Below are positions 46,168 through 55,659 of a stretch of DNA of 64,000 nucleotides, one piece after another. The stretch spans positions 186,001 through 250,000 of the forward strand of contig CAWHIK010000008.1 in the NCBI GenBank assembly GCA_963829485.1, written 5' to 3'. Made by a program: the position numbers and the translations under genes. Each line of letters begins with the position of its first letter. Position 1 is the stretch's first letter. The stretch is from JBGPQJ01 sp963829485. GTDB lineage: Bacteria; Chloroflexota; Anaerolineae; Anaerolineales; Villigracilaceae. The notes beneath the pieces are model-generated. The model was not told the origin of the DNA. It worked only from the letters and a program-made list of their open reading frames with translations, and searched no databases.

Positions 46168-46734
46168 TCAGGAATTCACGGCAAGTTTTTTCCCAAGCTG
46201 ATATGCGGTATCCATCAGATCCTTGTTACCGGACACTTCGCCCGCTTTATCCGCCGAGCCGTAAACCATGCCGACTATCTCCGCATGTAAATACCGGCAC
46301 ATTGACTCATAGGTGTGGATGGCATTGATTCCTCCGGATGTGTAGAGATCCGTATCGCCATACGTGAGGACAAAACCGAATTTCTTGCCACGCAAGTCAT
46401 TCCCCTCCGGGGTCACGAATGCATACCAACGGTCGATGCAAAGCTTGACCTGAGCGCTGATGGTGAACCAGTAAATGGGGCTGGCGACCAGGATGGCGGA
46501 CGCGCGCCGCAGCTTGGGATACAGCGCCTGCATATCGTCCTTGATGACACAGACCCCGCCTGTTTCGCGGCATGAGTCGCAGGCATCGCAGGGACGAATA
46601 TCCAGCGTGTGGAGGGAAATGATTTCCACCTCAGCGCCGGCATCTCTTGCACCGGCAGCAACTTGCTCCGCAAGCGTGCTGCTGTTCCCATTCTCGCGCG
46701 GACTGCCCTTCAACACCAATACATAATCGCTCAT
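46168..46734 (-). CDS. NAD(P)H-dependent FMN reductase / iron-sulfur flavoprotein-like
   Basis: 188 residues from the ATG at 46734 (MSDYVLVLKGSPRENGNSS) behind GGAGG. The flavodoxin-like FMN loop is GSPRENGNSSTLAEQV and ASPIYWFTISAQVKLCIDRW is the second FMN-binding loop. RPCDACDSCRETGGVCVIKDD has four Cys spaced C-x2-C-x2-C-x6-C, similar to archaeal and clostridial iron-sulfur flavoproteins that carry a 4Fe-4S cluster. It may reduce quinones, O2 or other acceptors. Lies 11 bp after the adenosine deaminase stop. Confidence 0.85.
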   Translation of the reverse strand: MSDYVLVLKGSPRENGNSSTLAEQVAAGARDAGAEVEIISLHTLDIRPCDACDSCRETGGVCVIKDDMQALYPKLRRASAILVASPIYWFTISAQVKLCIDRWYAFVTPEGNDLRGKKFGFVLTYGDTDLYTSGGINAIHTYESMCRYLHAEIVGMVYGSADKAGEVSGNKDLMDTAYQLGKKLAVNS

Positions 46735-46745
46735 GTCGCCTCCAG

Positions 46746-47759
46746 CTACAAAAAGTACCGGTCCAGCACCGCCTGCCTTTTTTCCTTCGGCAGGAACGAT
46801 GCCTCCACAGCATATTGGTTGCATACGACGATATCCTTCAAGCTCATCCCCAGGACCTCATGCGCGATGCGATACTCGTTGTTCAGATTCGTCTCAAGCA
46901 CCTCGGGGTCGTCAGAGTTGATGGTTACCTTCACGCCCAGGTCGAACAACCGCTTGAGGGGATGCTCCTCGATGCGCGCCACCGAGTTGGTCAGGTAATT
47001 GCTCCACGGATTAACCTCCAGCGTGACATCGCGTGCCTTGACCAGCTCCACCGCAGCCATATCCTCGATGATGTGGATTCCGTGCCCGATTCGGTCGGGG
47101 CTGACCGCCTGGATGGTTTCCACCACAGCCGAGGCAGGTGTGTTCTCCCCAGAGTGGACTGTGACCTTGAGCCCCGCCTCCTTTGCTTTCATCACCGGAT
47201 TGACGAACTCACGGATGTTATGAATCTCCTCACCATCCGCCAGGTCGATGCCCAGGATATGCTTTCGATGGCGGATCGCCCACTCCACAGTCCGCACGCA
47301 CGAGTCGGGACCCATGTTGCGTGAGGTGATGGCGATGTATCCGACCGCCATGCCCAGTTCACGCTCCGCCCGCTCCCCCGCGCGGAGGAGTCCCTCGAGG
47401 CATGCATCCCAATTCAAGTTGTGCCCGTGGAAAGCCCAATCCGGCGAGAAGCGGACCTCGAGCAGCTTGATGTTCTGCCGGGCAGAATCTTCGAAGAGCT
47501 CCCAAGCGATGCGCTCGACAACCTGCGGCGAAGTGATGCTATTCTGGAAGATGGCAAATGCTGCCAGTACCGCGTTCAGATCGCGCATCTGGTCAAGGAC
47601 TTTGACATGCTTATCCAGCTCAGCGGGGTCGTAACTCGGCAGCGTAAGGTTGTATTCCTTCGCGACATCGATGAGGGTCTGGGTACGGATGGCGCCTTCG
47701 AGGTGGAGGTGAATCTCCGCCTTGGGCATGGCGTTATATTTGGGGTCGAAACTTTTCAT
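46746..47759 (-). CDS. add: Adenosine deaminase
   Basis: A 337-residue zinc amidohydrolase: PKAEIHLHLEGAIR (zinc His pair), LLEVRFSPDWAFHG, VTVHSGENTPA (His, Glu), DRIGHGIHI, and VTINSDDPEVL (Asp pair). It deaminates adenosine or a related 6-aminopurine nucleoside/base; the family includes adenine and 6-aminodeoxyfutalosine deaminases, so exact substrate is open. First gene of the ADA, flavoprotein, exonuclease-WYL run. Confidence 0.9.
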   Translation of the reverse strand: MKSFDPKYNAMPKAEIHLHLEGAIRTQTLIDVAKEYNLTLPSYDPAELDKHVKVLDQMRDLNAVLAAFAIFQNSITSPQVVERIAWELFEDSARQNIKLLEVRFSPDWAFHGHNLNWDACLEGLLRAGERAERELGMAVGYIAITSRNMGPDSCVRTVEWAIRHRKHILGIDLADGEEIHNIREFVNPVMKAKEAGLKVTVHSGENTPASAVVETIQAVSPDRIGHGIHIIEDMAAVELVKARDVTLEVNPWSNYLTNSVARIEEHPLKRLFDLGVKVTINSDDPEVLETNLNNEYRIAHEVLGMSLKDIVVCNQYAVEASFLPKEKRQAVLDRYFL

Positions 47760-47922
47760 GAGAGGTCACCCATTAGTCGGATATGAACATCCTTCACCTT
47801 CATTAAATCACAAAAATTGTTTTTCACTTTTCCTATCTTTCTTGATTTATCCAGTTTTTCCATCCAACAGAGTTGCAGTCCGTTTTGCGACCAGCGTGAT
47901 CTGGAGTTGAAAAATTTTCAGA

Positions 47923-47949
47923 TTGCCAATTATATTAAACTACTATAAT
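47923..47949 (+). promoter_or_regulatory. Candidate promoter of the sensor kinase
   Basis: TTGCCA at 47923-47928 and TATAAT at 47944-47949, 15-bp spacer. The predicted start is only about 8 nt before the ATG and no ribosome site is visible. Confidence 0.5.
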
Positions 47950-47963
47950 CTAATTAGATAATT

Positions 47964-50270
47964 ATGCTCTCAAAATTGGTCCGTTTCCTTTCCCCGCCGC
48001 ATTTCGAGGATGAAGAGAAGAACCGTATCGCACGGATCCTCTATGTCCTGATGCTCACCCTGTTTGTTGCCGCCCTGATCATTGGGATCGTTGAAGCCGT
48101 TGCCGGATCGCTGTCCACCGTGCCGGTTATCGTGGTGGGATGCAGCCTGCTGTTGGGGGTTCTGTGGCTAGCCAAACGAGGGAATCTCCAAGCTGCCAGC
48201 ATGTTCCTCCTTTTGATCATGACTGGGATGGTCACCGTCCTGCTTTCCATCGGGCAGGGTGTGCACGACATTGGAATGATTCTATATCCCATCATCATCA
48301 TTATCGCCGCTCTTCTTCTGGACAGGCGCAATTTCATTATAGTCGTCGCATTAAACATTTTGTCCGTCGGCTATATTATCATTGGGGATATTGCCGGTGT
48401 CATCGTCACCGGTGAATATATAATCACCACCCGCCCGGTGGATTTCATCATCGTTGGCATCCTGCTTGTCCTGGCAGCGTATGCAATCCGCTTACTGGCA
48501 GACGACCTCCACAGCAGTTTGCGTCGTGCACGGGAAAACGAAAGCAAACTCAAACAATCCAATATCGAACTGGAGGAACGCGCCCGGCAATTGACCCTGT
48601 CAGAAGCAAGGTGGCGGACCGTTATCGAAAATGCACCGGATACCGTCCTTTCAATTACCGAAGATGGGACGATCATTTTCTCCAACCAGCTCGATGATCA
48701 GGGAAATGACGAACAAAAAGGCAGGAGCATTTACGAGTTACTTCTGCCCGAAGATTGCGATCGTGCACGCCAAATGATCGAGGAGTTATTCCGGACAGGC
48801 GCTCCCAAAACCTTTGAAGGCCAGATATTCGACCGTGGTCACGATTTACGCTGGTTTTCCATACGCCTGGGACCGGTACGTCAACCGGACGGGAAGGTCG
48901 TTAACGGTATTCTAATCGTGACGGATATCCACGATCAAAAGCAAGCCCGTGAAGCTTTGCATGCCAGTGAAGAGGCTCTCCAGCAAAGTACCGAATACCT
49001 CGCCGCATTGAATCGAATCGGCAGGGCGCTTTCCACTCTGCAGAATCTCGATGGAGCATTGAGCGTGACACTCGATGCGATCAAAACCAACCTGCCTTTG
49101 GACGTTTTCTTCATCGCACTTTATGATGAGGATACGAATTTTGTTTGGTTCCCCCTGCTCTATGATTCCGGAATTACCTGGGAAGAACCTGGCGGAAAGC
49201 TGGATGAAGATACCCTGACCGCCAGGGTGATCAAAACAGGTGCCCCTTTGCTGCATAACCGGACACCCGAGGAAATTGAGCATGCGGCACAAGCTGGCAG
49301 ACTGATAGGAAACAATACCCGGGTTTCTGCGTCCATTGTTATGTCTCCCCTTCAAATCGGACCACGAATCATCGGCGTCATCTCAGCCCACAGTTATGCG
49401 CTCAATGCCTACACCCAGGATCATCTTACGCTGTTGAGCAGCGCAGCAAACCAGGTTGCGATAGCCATCGAGAATGCCAGATTATATGAAGCGGCGCAAC
49501 GGGAGTTGGAGGAGCGAAGGCGCGTGGAGGACGAGATCCGGGAACTGAATGCCCAGCTTGAACGACGGGTGCTCATGCGCACCGTGGAGTTGGAGGCATC
49601 CAACCGTGAGCTTGAATCCTTCACCTATACAGTATCTCACGACCTGCGCGCACCGGTTCGCGGGCTGCATGGATTCAGCCAGATCCTTCTCAGTGACTAT
49701 GCCAATGACCTTCCTGATCAAGCGAGGGATTATCTTAAGCGTATCGAAGACAATGCGCGATTGATGGGTGACTTAATTGACGATCTGCTCGCGTTCGCCC
49801 ACCTCGGCAGACAACAGGTCAAGAGAACGCCGGTGGACACAACTGCCATCGCAAAGCAGGCTTTTCTGGATATCACCAATGAGGAGAACAGGGACCGAAT
49901 TCACCTGACGGTCGGCCGGTTGCCCATCCTCCAGGCAGATGCGGCGTTGATCAAGCAGGTATTCCTGAACCTGATCTCCAATGCGATAAAATTTTCCAAG
50001 CAGCGTGACATCGCGAAGATCGAAATTGGCAGCCTTGAAACGGAACAAGGGCAGACCATCTTTATTCGCGATAATGGCGCTGGTTTCGACATGCAGCATG
50101 CCGGTAAACTTTTTGGCGTCTTCCAGCGCCTGCACCCCTATGATCAATTTGAGGGGACGGGTGTCGGTCTGGCCATTGTCCGCCGCATCATCGAGCGGCA
50201 TGGGGGGAGCGTATGGGCGGAAGGGGAATTGGACAAAGGAGCTACCTTTTATTTCACGCTGGGCAGGTAA
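47964..50270 (+). CDS. Membrane-bound sensor histidine kinase (6TM-PAS-GAF-HisKA-HATPase)
   Basis: A 768-residue hybrid-less sensor kinase. Six TM helices cover residues about 25-180, followed by a coiled coil, a PAS domain (about 210-330, RWRTVIENAPDTVLSITEDG), a GAF domain (about 355-505), a second coiled coil, HisKA with the phospho-acceptor His in FTYTVSHDLRAPVRG (about residue 557), and HATPase (VFLNLISNAIKFSK, IRDNGAGFD, GTGVGLAIVRRIIERHGG). The HisKA subtype is bacteriophytochrome-like. No response regulator is next to it, so it is an orphan. No Shine-Dalgarno is seen at the chosen ATG. Confidence 0.92.
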   Translation: MLSKLVRFLSPPHFEDEEKNRIARILYVLMLTLFVAALIIGIVEAVAGSLSTVPVIVVGCSLLLGVLWLAKRGNLQAASMFLLLIMTGMVTVLLSIGQGVHDIGMILYPIIIIIAALLLDRRNFIIVVALNILSVGYIIIGDIAGVIVTGEYIITTRPVDFIIVGILLVLAAYAIRLLADDLHSSLRRARENESKLKQSNIELEERARQLTLSEARWRTVIENAPDTVLSITEDGTIIFSNQLDDQGNDEQKGRSIYELLLPEDCDRARQMIEELFRTGAPKTFEGQIFDRGHDLRWFSIRLGPVRQPDGKVVNGILIVTDIHDQKQAREALHASEEALQQSTEYLAALNRIGRALSTLQNLDGALSVTLDAIKTNLPLDVFFIALYDEDTNFVWFPLLYDSGITWEEPGGKLDEDTLTARVIKTGAPLLHNRTPEEIEHAAQAGRLIGNNTRVSASIVMSPLQIGPRIIGVISAHSYALNAYTQDHLTLLSSAANQVAIAIENARLYEAAQRELEERRRVEDEIRELNAQLERRVLMRTVELEASNRELESFTYTVSHDLRAPVRGLHGFSQILLSDYANDLPDQARDYLKRIEDNARLMGDLIDDLLAFAHLGRQQVKRTPVDTTAIAKQAFLDITNEENRDRIHLTVGRLPILQADAALIKQVFLNLISNAIKFSKQRDIAKIEIGSLETEQGQTIFIRDNGAGFDMQHAGKLFGVFQRLHPYDQFEGTGVGLAIVRRIIERHGGSVWAEGELDKGATFYFTLGR

Positions 50271-50416
50271 TCACCCGCACCTAATCGGTATCGAGTATTT
50301 ATTCGTTGGTATTATTGATTGACAGCGTCTTCCGCGGATTCACCATTTTGTGATTGACGTATCCAGGATTTACTTGAGGTGTAAAATTATAGTTAAATCC
50401 ATCCCAGGAGAAAACG

Positions 50417-51280
50417 ATGTCCGGTGTCGCAGTACTAACCGATAGTTGTGCCAGTATCCCGGAAGCGATATTGAAGCAGTTGAACATTCACACCGTTGCC
50501 TACTACATCCACCGCGGACAGGAAGTCTTGTACGATCTGGTGACGGTGCAGAGGCAGGAATTTCTTGATTGGCTGGTAACGGCAAAAACCCTCCCTACCA
50601 CAGCCAGCCCCGGACCTGGAGATTACTTCAAAGCCTACCAGGATTTGGCATCCCAGGGAGCGGGAGAAATCGTCAGCATACACATGACAAGTAAAGGGAG
50701 CGGAGCGTACCAGGCGGCGATGGTCGCTCAAAGCATGGTCCAGGAACAGATGCCCGATATCCGCATCGAAGTGGTGGACACACGCAACGTCTCGCTCTGC
50801 CAGGGATGGATGACCATCGAAGCCGCCCGGGCGGCCATCGCAGGTGCAAGCCTGGAGGACATCATTGCCAGGGTTGGCGATATGATCCGGGTCACACGCA
50901 TGATCCAAACAGCCGACACCTTGAAATACCTGTATATGGGCGGGCGGATCGGCATGGCACAGCGGTTGGTGGGATCGCTGCTGAACATCAAGCCGCTGAT
51001 CGGAATGGAAGACGGTGTGATCGTTCCCCTGGGCACAGCGCGCAGCCGACACCAGGCCTACCTGGCCATGGCGGAGCTGGTCGAGGAGGCTGTCGGAAAA
51101 GGGAAGATTAAAATCGCCTACGTTCACGCCGGGGCGCTGGAGGAAGTGGAGAAGATCAAACAGCTTGTGGAACAACGGTTCGATGTGATCGAATCCATTA
51201 TTGCGGAGCTATCTCCGGCTCTCGCAGTCCATACTGGTCCGGGTACTGTTGGACTTTGCTACTATCCGGTCGAATCCTGA
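50417..51280 (+). CDS. DegV family fatty-acid-binding protein
   Basis: A 287-residue DegV/FakB-type protein: VLTDSCASIPEAILKQ, LPTTASPGPGDYFKAYQ, IVSIHMTSKGSGAYQAA, VVDTRNVSLCQG, LKYLYMGGRIG and LLNIKPLIGMEDG. Family members hold a fatty acid for phosphorylation by FakA; the kinase is not in the window. ATG at 50417 follows AGGAG. Confidence 0.94.
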   Translation: MSGVAVLTDSCASIPEAILKQLNIHTVAYYIHRGQEVLYDLVTVQRQEFLDWLVTAKTLPTTASPGPGDYFKAYQDLASQGAGEIVSIHMTSKGSGAYQAAMVAQSMVQEQMPDIRIEVVDTRNVSLCQGWMTIEAARAAIAGASLEDIIARVGDMIRVTRMIQTADTLKYLYMGGRIGMAQRLVGSLLNIKPLIGMEDGVIVPLGTARSRHQAYLAMAELVEEAVGKGKIKIAYVHAGALEEVEKIKQLVEQRFDVIESIIAELSPALAVHTGPGTVGLCYYPVES

Positions 51281-51293
51281 CCACTCATCATCG

Positions 51294-51325
51294 AAGAGGG
51301 CAGCGTTAGTGCCGCCCTCTTATTA
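51294..51325 (+). terminator. DegV gene terminator
   Basis: AAGAGGGC-GC / GC-GCCCTCTT stem with one mismatch, then TATTATTT. Confidence 0.8.
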
Positions 51326-51433
51326 TTTAAAGCAAGCTGCGGATACCCGGGAACTTTTATACTCAACTCGACTATAATATTCTTTAGGTGTGTTCCTTCG
51401 ATTTATCGAACAATCCCTTGAAGGAGGCGTACG

Positions 51434-51799
51434 ATGCGAATTTTCCTGCGGTGGCTGATCATTTTCATCGCCCTCATTTTTGCAGGATGGCTCCTGCCAG
51501 GTATCACCGTCGAAGGATCGTCGGCATGGTTTGCTTATGCCGTCATGGCGGTGGTCTTGGGATTGGTAAATATTTTTGTTAAACCCCTTCTCAAGCTGCT
51601 TTCCTGCGGATGCATCGCTGTTACTTTCGGATTATTCCTGATCGTCATCAATGCGTTCGTCCTGTGGCTCTCCGCCTGGATCTGCTCCAGTTTCCTGGGA
51701 ATCAACATCGAGGTCACGTTGTGGGGGGCATTCATCGGCTCCCTCATTATCAGTTTCGTAACCTGGCTGCTCGACCGTTACGTGCCCGACAAGAAGTAA
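51434..51799 (+). CDS. Phage-holin-family (PF04020-like) 4-TM membrane protein
   Basis: 121 residues, four TM helices: WLIIFIALIFAGWLLPGI, AYAVMAVVLGLVNIFVKPLL, GLFLIVINAFVLWLSAWI and GAFIGSLIISFVTWLLD. The GLVNIFVKPLLKLLS stretch is the signature of the family, a conserved chromosomal protein despite the holin name. Strong AGGAGG before the ATG; TATAAT at 51373-51378. Co-transcribed with the next gene. Confidence 0.9.
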   Translation: MRIFLRWLIIFIALIFAGWLLPGITVEGSSAWFAYAVMAVVLGLVNIFVKPLLKLLSCGCIAVTFGLFLIVINAFVLWLSAWICSSFLGINIEVTLWGAFIGSLIISFVTWLLDRYVPDKK

Positions 51800-51820
51800 A
51801 AGTTCAGTAAAGGAGATACT

Positions 51821-53207
51821 ATGTCGAAGAAACTCAGTATTCTGGCTCCCATCCTGGTTTTTGTCATCCTGTTTGGGGTTGTATCGCCTGCACACGCCCA
51901 GGGAATTATCGCCGGCGATTCGATCCCGGCTGGGGTAACCGTTGACGATGACGTCATCCTGTTTGGCGAGACAGTCACCATCGACGGTGATGTCAATGGA
52001 AACGTGTTCGCCCTGGGCGGTACCGTCACGGTCAATGGCACGGTGGACGGCAGCCTTTACGCGGTCAGCCAGCAGATCACGGTCAATGGCGAAGTGACCG
52101 ATGGCGTGTATGGCACCGCGCTGGAGTTGGTTTTCGGTCCTGAAGGAAAAGTGGGACGTAATGTCGCCTTCCTGGGTCTGTCGGTGGGCATGGCTGAAGG
52201 CGCATCGATCGGCCGTGACCTTACCGGTATTTTCATCCTCGGGGCACAGTTTGCCGGAGATGTGGAACGGGATACGACGGCGGTTATCGGTCCGCTTGAA
52301 TTCGTCCGCATGATCATCCGCATGTTCGATATCCAGGCGCCTCCCTTCCTTTCTCCTCAGACTGCGCACCCTGGCAGCATGAAATTGGCCTCGCCTGTGG
52401 CTTTCGATACACTCCAACAAGGTATCGTCGATACCATCTTAATGCAGAAGTGGCTGGTCTCGATGGTCAGGGATTACATCACGCTGCTGCTGGTCGGATT
52501 GCTTGCCCTTTGGCTCTTCCCCGGTCATCTCAAGCGCTGGGGTGAGAAGGTCATGCGCGCCCCATTTTCCTCTCTCGGAGTGGGACTGGCGGTGGTCGTT
52601 GTGGGAAGCGTCGGCCTGGCGCTGCTTTGGGTGTTACTCCTGGCCATTGCACTGGGTCTCGGTACAATCGGATTTTCCGGGCTCGGAACAGCCCTGGGCA
52701 TGCTGGGGTTCTTTGGGGTCAGCACGGCAGGTGCCGTGCTCTATGTTTTCGTGGTGTTTATCAGCAAACTCATCTTTGCATTCCAAGCCGGCTTCTTGAT
52801 CCTCAAACGGTATGACCGCCAGAGTTTTTGGTTCAGGCTTGGAGTCCTTGCGTTGGGGTTGTTGATCTATGTTCTGCTCGCAGCCATTCCTTACATCGGC
52901 TGGGCGGTGGCTATAGTAGTGGCTCTGCTGGGAACGGGTGCCGTATTCCTGGTCTTCAACAATGACCGGAAATTTGAAAAACCGGAAGACAGCGAGCCGG
53001 CGCACGAAAGTCCGGCAGTTGAACAGTCCGTGGAGACTGCTGCCGTCAGCCCGCAGCCTGCTCGTTGAACAACCTGACGCATCCGTCGCTGCCGAAGTTG
53101 AAACCTCACCCCCACCGGATGACCAATCCTCCGCAGGTGATCCTCCTGTAGAAAAACCAGCCAAGGCGAAGTCATCACGCAAAGCGCCAAAGCAACAGGA
53201 TCAATAA
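51821..53207 (+). CDS. Exported bactofilin-like protein with C-terminal membrane domain (one frameshift)
   Basis: About 461 residues after correction. A Sec signal (ILVFVILFGVVSPAHAQG) is followed by short beta-helix repeats of the polymer-forming/bactofilin kind (VTIDGDVNGNVFALGG, VTVNGTVDGSLYAVS, ITVNGEVTDGVYG), then at least four TM helices (residues about 220-380) and a Glu/Pro/Ala-rich tail. The frame ends at 53068 as read, but one base less in CTGCTCGTTGAA (about 53060) gives PAVEQPDAS, repeating the earlier PAVEQSVE and extending to 53207, exactly before the terminator. Function unknown; likely an envelope scaffold. Confidence 0.8.
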
Positions 53208-53245
53208 ACAAAAAAGGAGCGGAGAATTCTCCGCTCCTTTTTTGT
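53208..53245. terminator. Bidirectional terminator
   Basis: ACAAAAAAGGAGCGGAGAA and its exact complement, 19-bp arms, with A/T tracts built in on both sides. Confidence 0.95.
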
Positions 53246-53248
53246 CTG

Positions 53249-54031
53249 TCATGCTGATTTGAATTTTGCCAGCGAGAATTGAATGATCAACACCTGGGTG
53301 TAAATGATCCAGGCAAATATAAGAGTGACCAGAAACGCAGCAAGATAGACCCAGAAGGCAAGCGAATCCTTTATTCCAGACAAAGTAGCTTGTGTGGCAG
53401 CAACCTGTTCGCTGCGGGCATCGACCTCTGTTCGGGCAGTCTCGATATCGTTGTTGATTTCACCCACCGCGTCGGAGACTTTCTGCGCAGCACCGGCTGC
53501 GTTATCCCGTGCCTCCTGCATCTGGGTGGTAACCTTGTCGATCGACGCATTAAGTTTTTCCACCTTGGCAGACAGGGATTCCAGGGTGTCAGGCTCCGGT
53601 CTGGGGACTTCCACGAAAGGTATGCTGTCGATGAAGACCAGGATATCGATCAGGGAAGATACCACCTGCTCGACGGTGGCCAGCGCATTCTTGATGGAGC
53701 CGATGGCATTGGTCAGCTTCTCCTCCTTGTCTGGCGGGAGGAGGACCAGGATAAGTCCTTTGTCCGATATATTTTGACTCAACTGGGCGGCGGCTTCCTC
53801 GATGGATTGGGTATCTTCTTCGAGGTTGCTCAATTCATCGTCGATGCTTTGCAGCCCGATCTGGGCAGCGGTCGCGGCTTTTTCAGCAGCCGTGATCAAC
53901 TTGGTCCCTGCTTCTATCACAACTCCGCTGGTTGCCCAGATACCGATCGCACCCGCTGCGCACAGCAGGATGACCAGTCCGCTGAGGATGATGGCTGTGA
54001 CGGAAAGAACGCGTTTTAAAGTGGGTGACAT
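53249..54031 (-). CDS. Membrane-anchored coiled-coil protein, unknown
   Basis: 260 residues. TM helices at both ends (VTAIILSGLVILLCAAGAIGI and FWVYLAAFLVTLIFAWIIYTQ) enclose about 190 residues rich in Ala, Glu, Ser and heptads (AEKAATAAQIGLQSIDDELS; AQKVSDAVGEINNDIETAR), interrupted by FIDSIPFVEVPRPEPD. Resembles methyl-accepting-protein-like or tether coiled coils but has no signalling motif. AGGAG precedes the ATG. Second gene of a pair with the YbaY lipoprotein. Confidence 0.7.
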   Translation of the reverse strand: MSPTLKRVLSVTAIILSGLVILLCAAGAIGIWATSGVVIEAGTKLITAAEKAATAAQIGLQSIDDELSNLEEDTQSIEEAAAQLSQNISDKGLILVLLPPDKEEKLTNAIGSIKNALATVEQVVSSLIDILVFIDSIPFVEVPRPEPDTLESLSAKVEKLNASIDKVTTQMQEARDNAAGAAQKVSDAVGEINNDIETARTEVDARSEQVAATQATLSGIKDSLAFWVYLAAFLVTLIFAWIIYTQVLIIQFSLAKFKSA

Positions 54032-54041
54032 TTTATTCTCC

Positions 54042-54455
54042 TTAGTTCACTTTGGATAAAATGATTTCTATCCCGGTTGTTGGATATCCCCGGGTGATCA
54101 CGGCGTACGACTGGGTTGTAGTAAACCAGAGTTGGCCATCCACCCTGATCTCCGCCCTGATGACATAAGTATGGTTGTCGATGATCTCAGCCGGATTATA
54201 TTTCACTTCAAACGTGAACGGCACCTGATTTCCATCTGAATAGAAATTTTGTTCCCCGATGATTTTAGCTGGCGCATCCGCAAGCGAGACATCCTGGAGG
54301 TGGACAGTGATTTCAGCCTCCTTCGGCAGTGCAATGCGCTCAAGGTAGGTTAGCGACCCTGTAACGCTGGCGCTGGGATTTATGCTTGAGCAGCCAGTCA
54401 ACGATAATGTTATAAGGACGAACAATATGGGAATAACCAGTAATTGATGGCTCAT
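54042..54455 (-). CDS. YbaY-family lipoprotein
   Basis: 137 residues with a lipobox (LSLTGC, Cys about 22) and a YbaY/YscW-type beta-sandwich: VTGSLTYLERIALPKEAEITVHLQDVS shown in part, IIGEQNF, PFTFEVKYNPAEI and YVIRAEI. The same domain occurs at the end of the large protein at 55875-57773. YbaY-type proteins are surface lipoproteins of unknown role. First gene of the minus-strand pair. Confidence 0.85.
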   Translation of the reverse strand: MSHQLLVIPILFVLITLSLTGCSSINPSASVTGSLTYLERIALPKEAEITVHLQDVSLADAPAKIIGEQNFYSDGNQVPFTFEVKYNPAEIIDNHTYVIRAEIRVDGQLWFTTTQSYAVITRGYPTTGIEIILSKVN

Positions 54456-54647
54456 ATTAGTTCTCCTGAAGTTGATTTGATAACATAATCAACGAGTTCC
54501 ATTATAGCCTTGAACGTAAAATTTTCAAATTCCGTACGATTCTTTGCATTTGAAACTGTGGTATGATGACGCCGGCGTCTGAAAAACTGGGCAAGCAATA
54601 AGATTTGCAACTCATTTATCGATTACCCATTAGTAAAGGAGTAAAGA

Positions 54648-55613
54648 ATGTCCATAAGTATGTCAAAAAAGTCACTCGTGACTCTCATCCTCGCAGTGGC
54701 GGTCATGACCTTTGCAATCGCTGGCTGCGGGAGCGACCCGACCGAAACCCCCGCCCCGGTTCCCACCGCTGCACCGGCCATCCCGACCGTTGAACCGGTT
54801 CCGGCTGAGGCAGGCGAACCCACCGCCACTACCATCGCAGATACGTACATCCGCACCGGTCCCGGCACAGGCTACCCTGCCTATGCCATCGCCCCGGCTG
54901 GTAAATCGGGCAAAGTCATCGGCAAGAACGGCGATGGGACATGGTACGTAGTGGAGCTGCCGACCCAGTATGTTGCCGCCGGGTACGGATGGGTGTTCAG
55001 CGGCAACGTGACGGTAAGCAACATCCCCGCGGATCTCCCCGTTTACCCGAGCAACCCTCCGGCATCTGAAATTCCCGTGGAGCCGATCACCGCCGGCGAG
55101 CCCCAGGCCGTTGCCCTCGAAACGATTTATATCCGCTCAGGTCCGGGTGACATTTACCCCGCTTACGGCACCGCCCAGAAGGGCACGGCCGGCCGCGTCA
55201 TCGGTAAGAGCGATGATGGACTGTGGTGGCAGGTGGCAATTTCCACTCAATATGTTGGAGAAGGAAACGGTTGGGTGAATGCAGCCTATGTATCGGCGAC
55301 GAATGTAGAGAACGTGCCGGTTGTCCCTGATCCTCCGCTGCCGCCCGTGATCAATGTCGGTCCTGTCGACACCAATCTTCCCTACGTGACCGCCATCACC
55401 GGCGTCAATGTGCGCAGCGGACCGGGCACCGACTATGAAGTGTACGGTATTGCTCCCGTGGGTGCCCGCTTCCAGGCGATTGGAGTCAGCTCGGATTACC
55501 AGTGGTACCAGGTGGCGATCCCGACCGAACTGGTCGCAGCCGGAAATGGCTGGGTGAACGCGCCGTATGTCAATGCGGTCAACACGGGCAGTCTGCCTGT
55601 TGTAACCCCGTAG
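54648..55613 (+). CDS. Lipoprotein with three SH3b repeats
   Basis: 321 residues: signal peptide and lipobox IAGC (Cys about 27), a Pro/Thr/Glu tether, and three bacterial SH3 domains near residues 60-125, 150-220 and 245-310. Each has the [IV]YIRSGPG/VRSGPGT turn, a GKVIGK/GRVIGK strand and a W..V.....YV..G.GWV ending. Such domains bind cell-wall peptides or other ligands. ATG at 54648 follows AAAGGAG. Ends in its own terminator. Confidence 0.88.
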   Translation: MSISMSKKSLVTLILAVAVMTFAIAGCGSDPTETPAPVPTAAPAIPTVEPVPAEAGEPTATTIADTYIRTGPGTGYPAYAIAPAGKSGKVIGKNGDGTWYVVELPTQYVAAGYGWVFSGNVTVSNIPADLPVYPSNPPASEIPVEPITAGEPQAVALETIYIRSGPGDIYPAYGTAQKGTAGRVIGKSDDGLWWQVAISTQYVGEGNGWVNAAYVSATNVENVPVVPDPPLPPVINVGPVDTNLPYVTAITGVNVRSGPGTDYEVYGIAPVGARFQAIGVSSDYQWYQVAIPTELVAAGNGWVNAPYVNAVNTGSLPVVTP

Positions 55614-55631
55614 TTTGTTATACAGCTTTTC

Positions 55632-55659
55632 CGAACACCCCGTGATCACGGGGTGTTCG
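55632..55659 (+). terminator. Terminator of the SH3 lipoprotein gene
   Basis: CGAACACCCCGTGA / TCACGGGGTGTTCG, 14-bp perfect palindrome followed by TTATTTAA. Confidence 0.85.

Noticed and set aside
51434..51799. Prophage remnant, because of the holin-family protein
   Set aside because: No integrase, capsid, lysin or att-like repeats; this holin-named family is a common chromosomal membrane protein.
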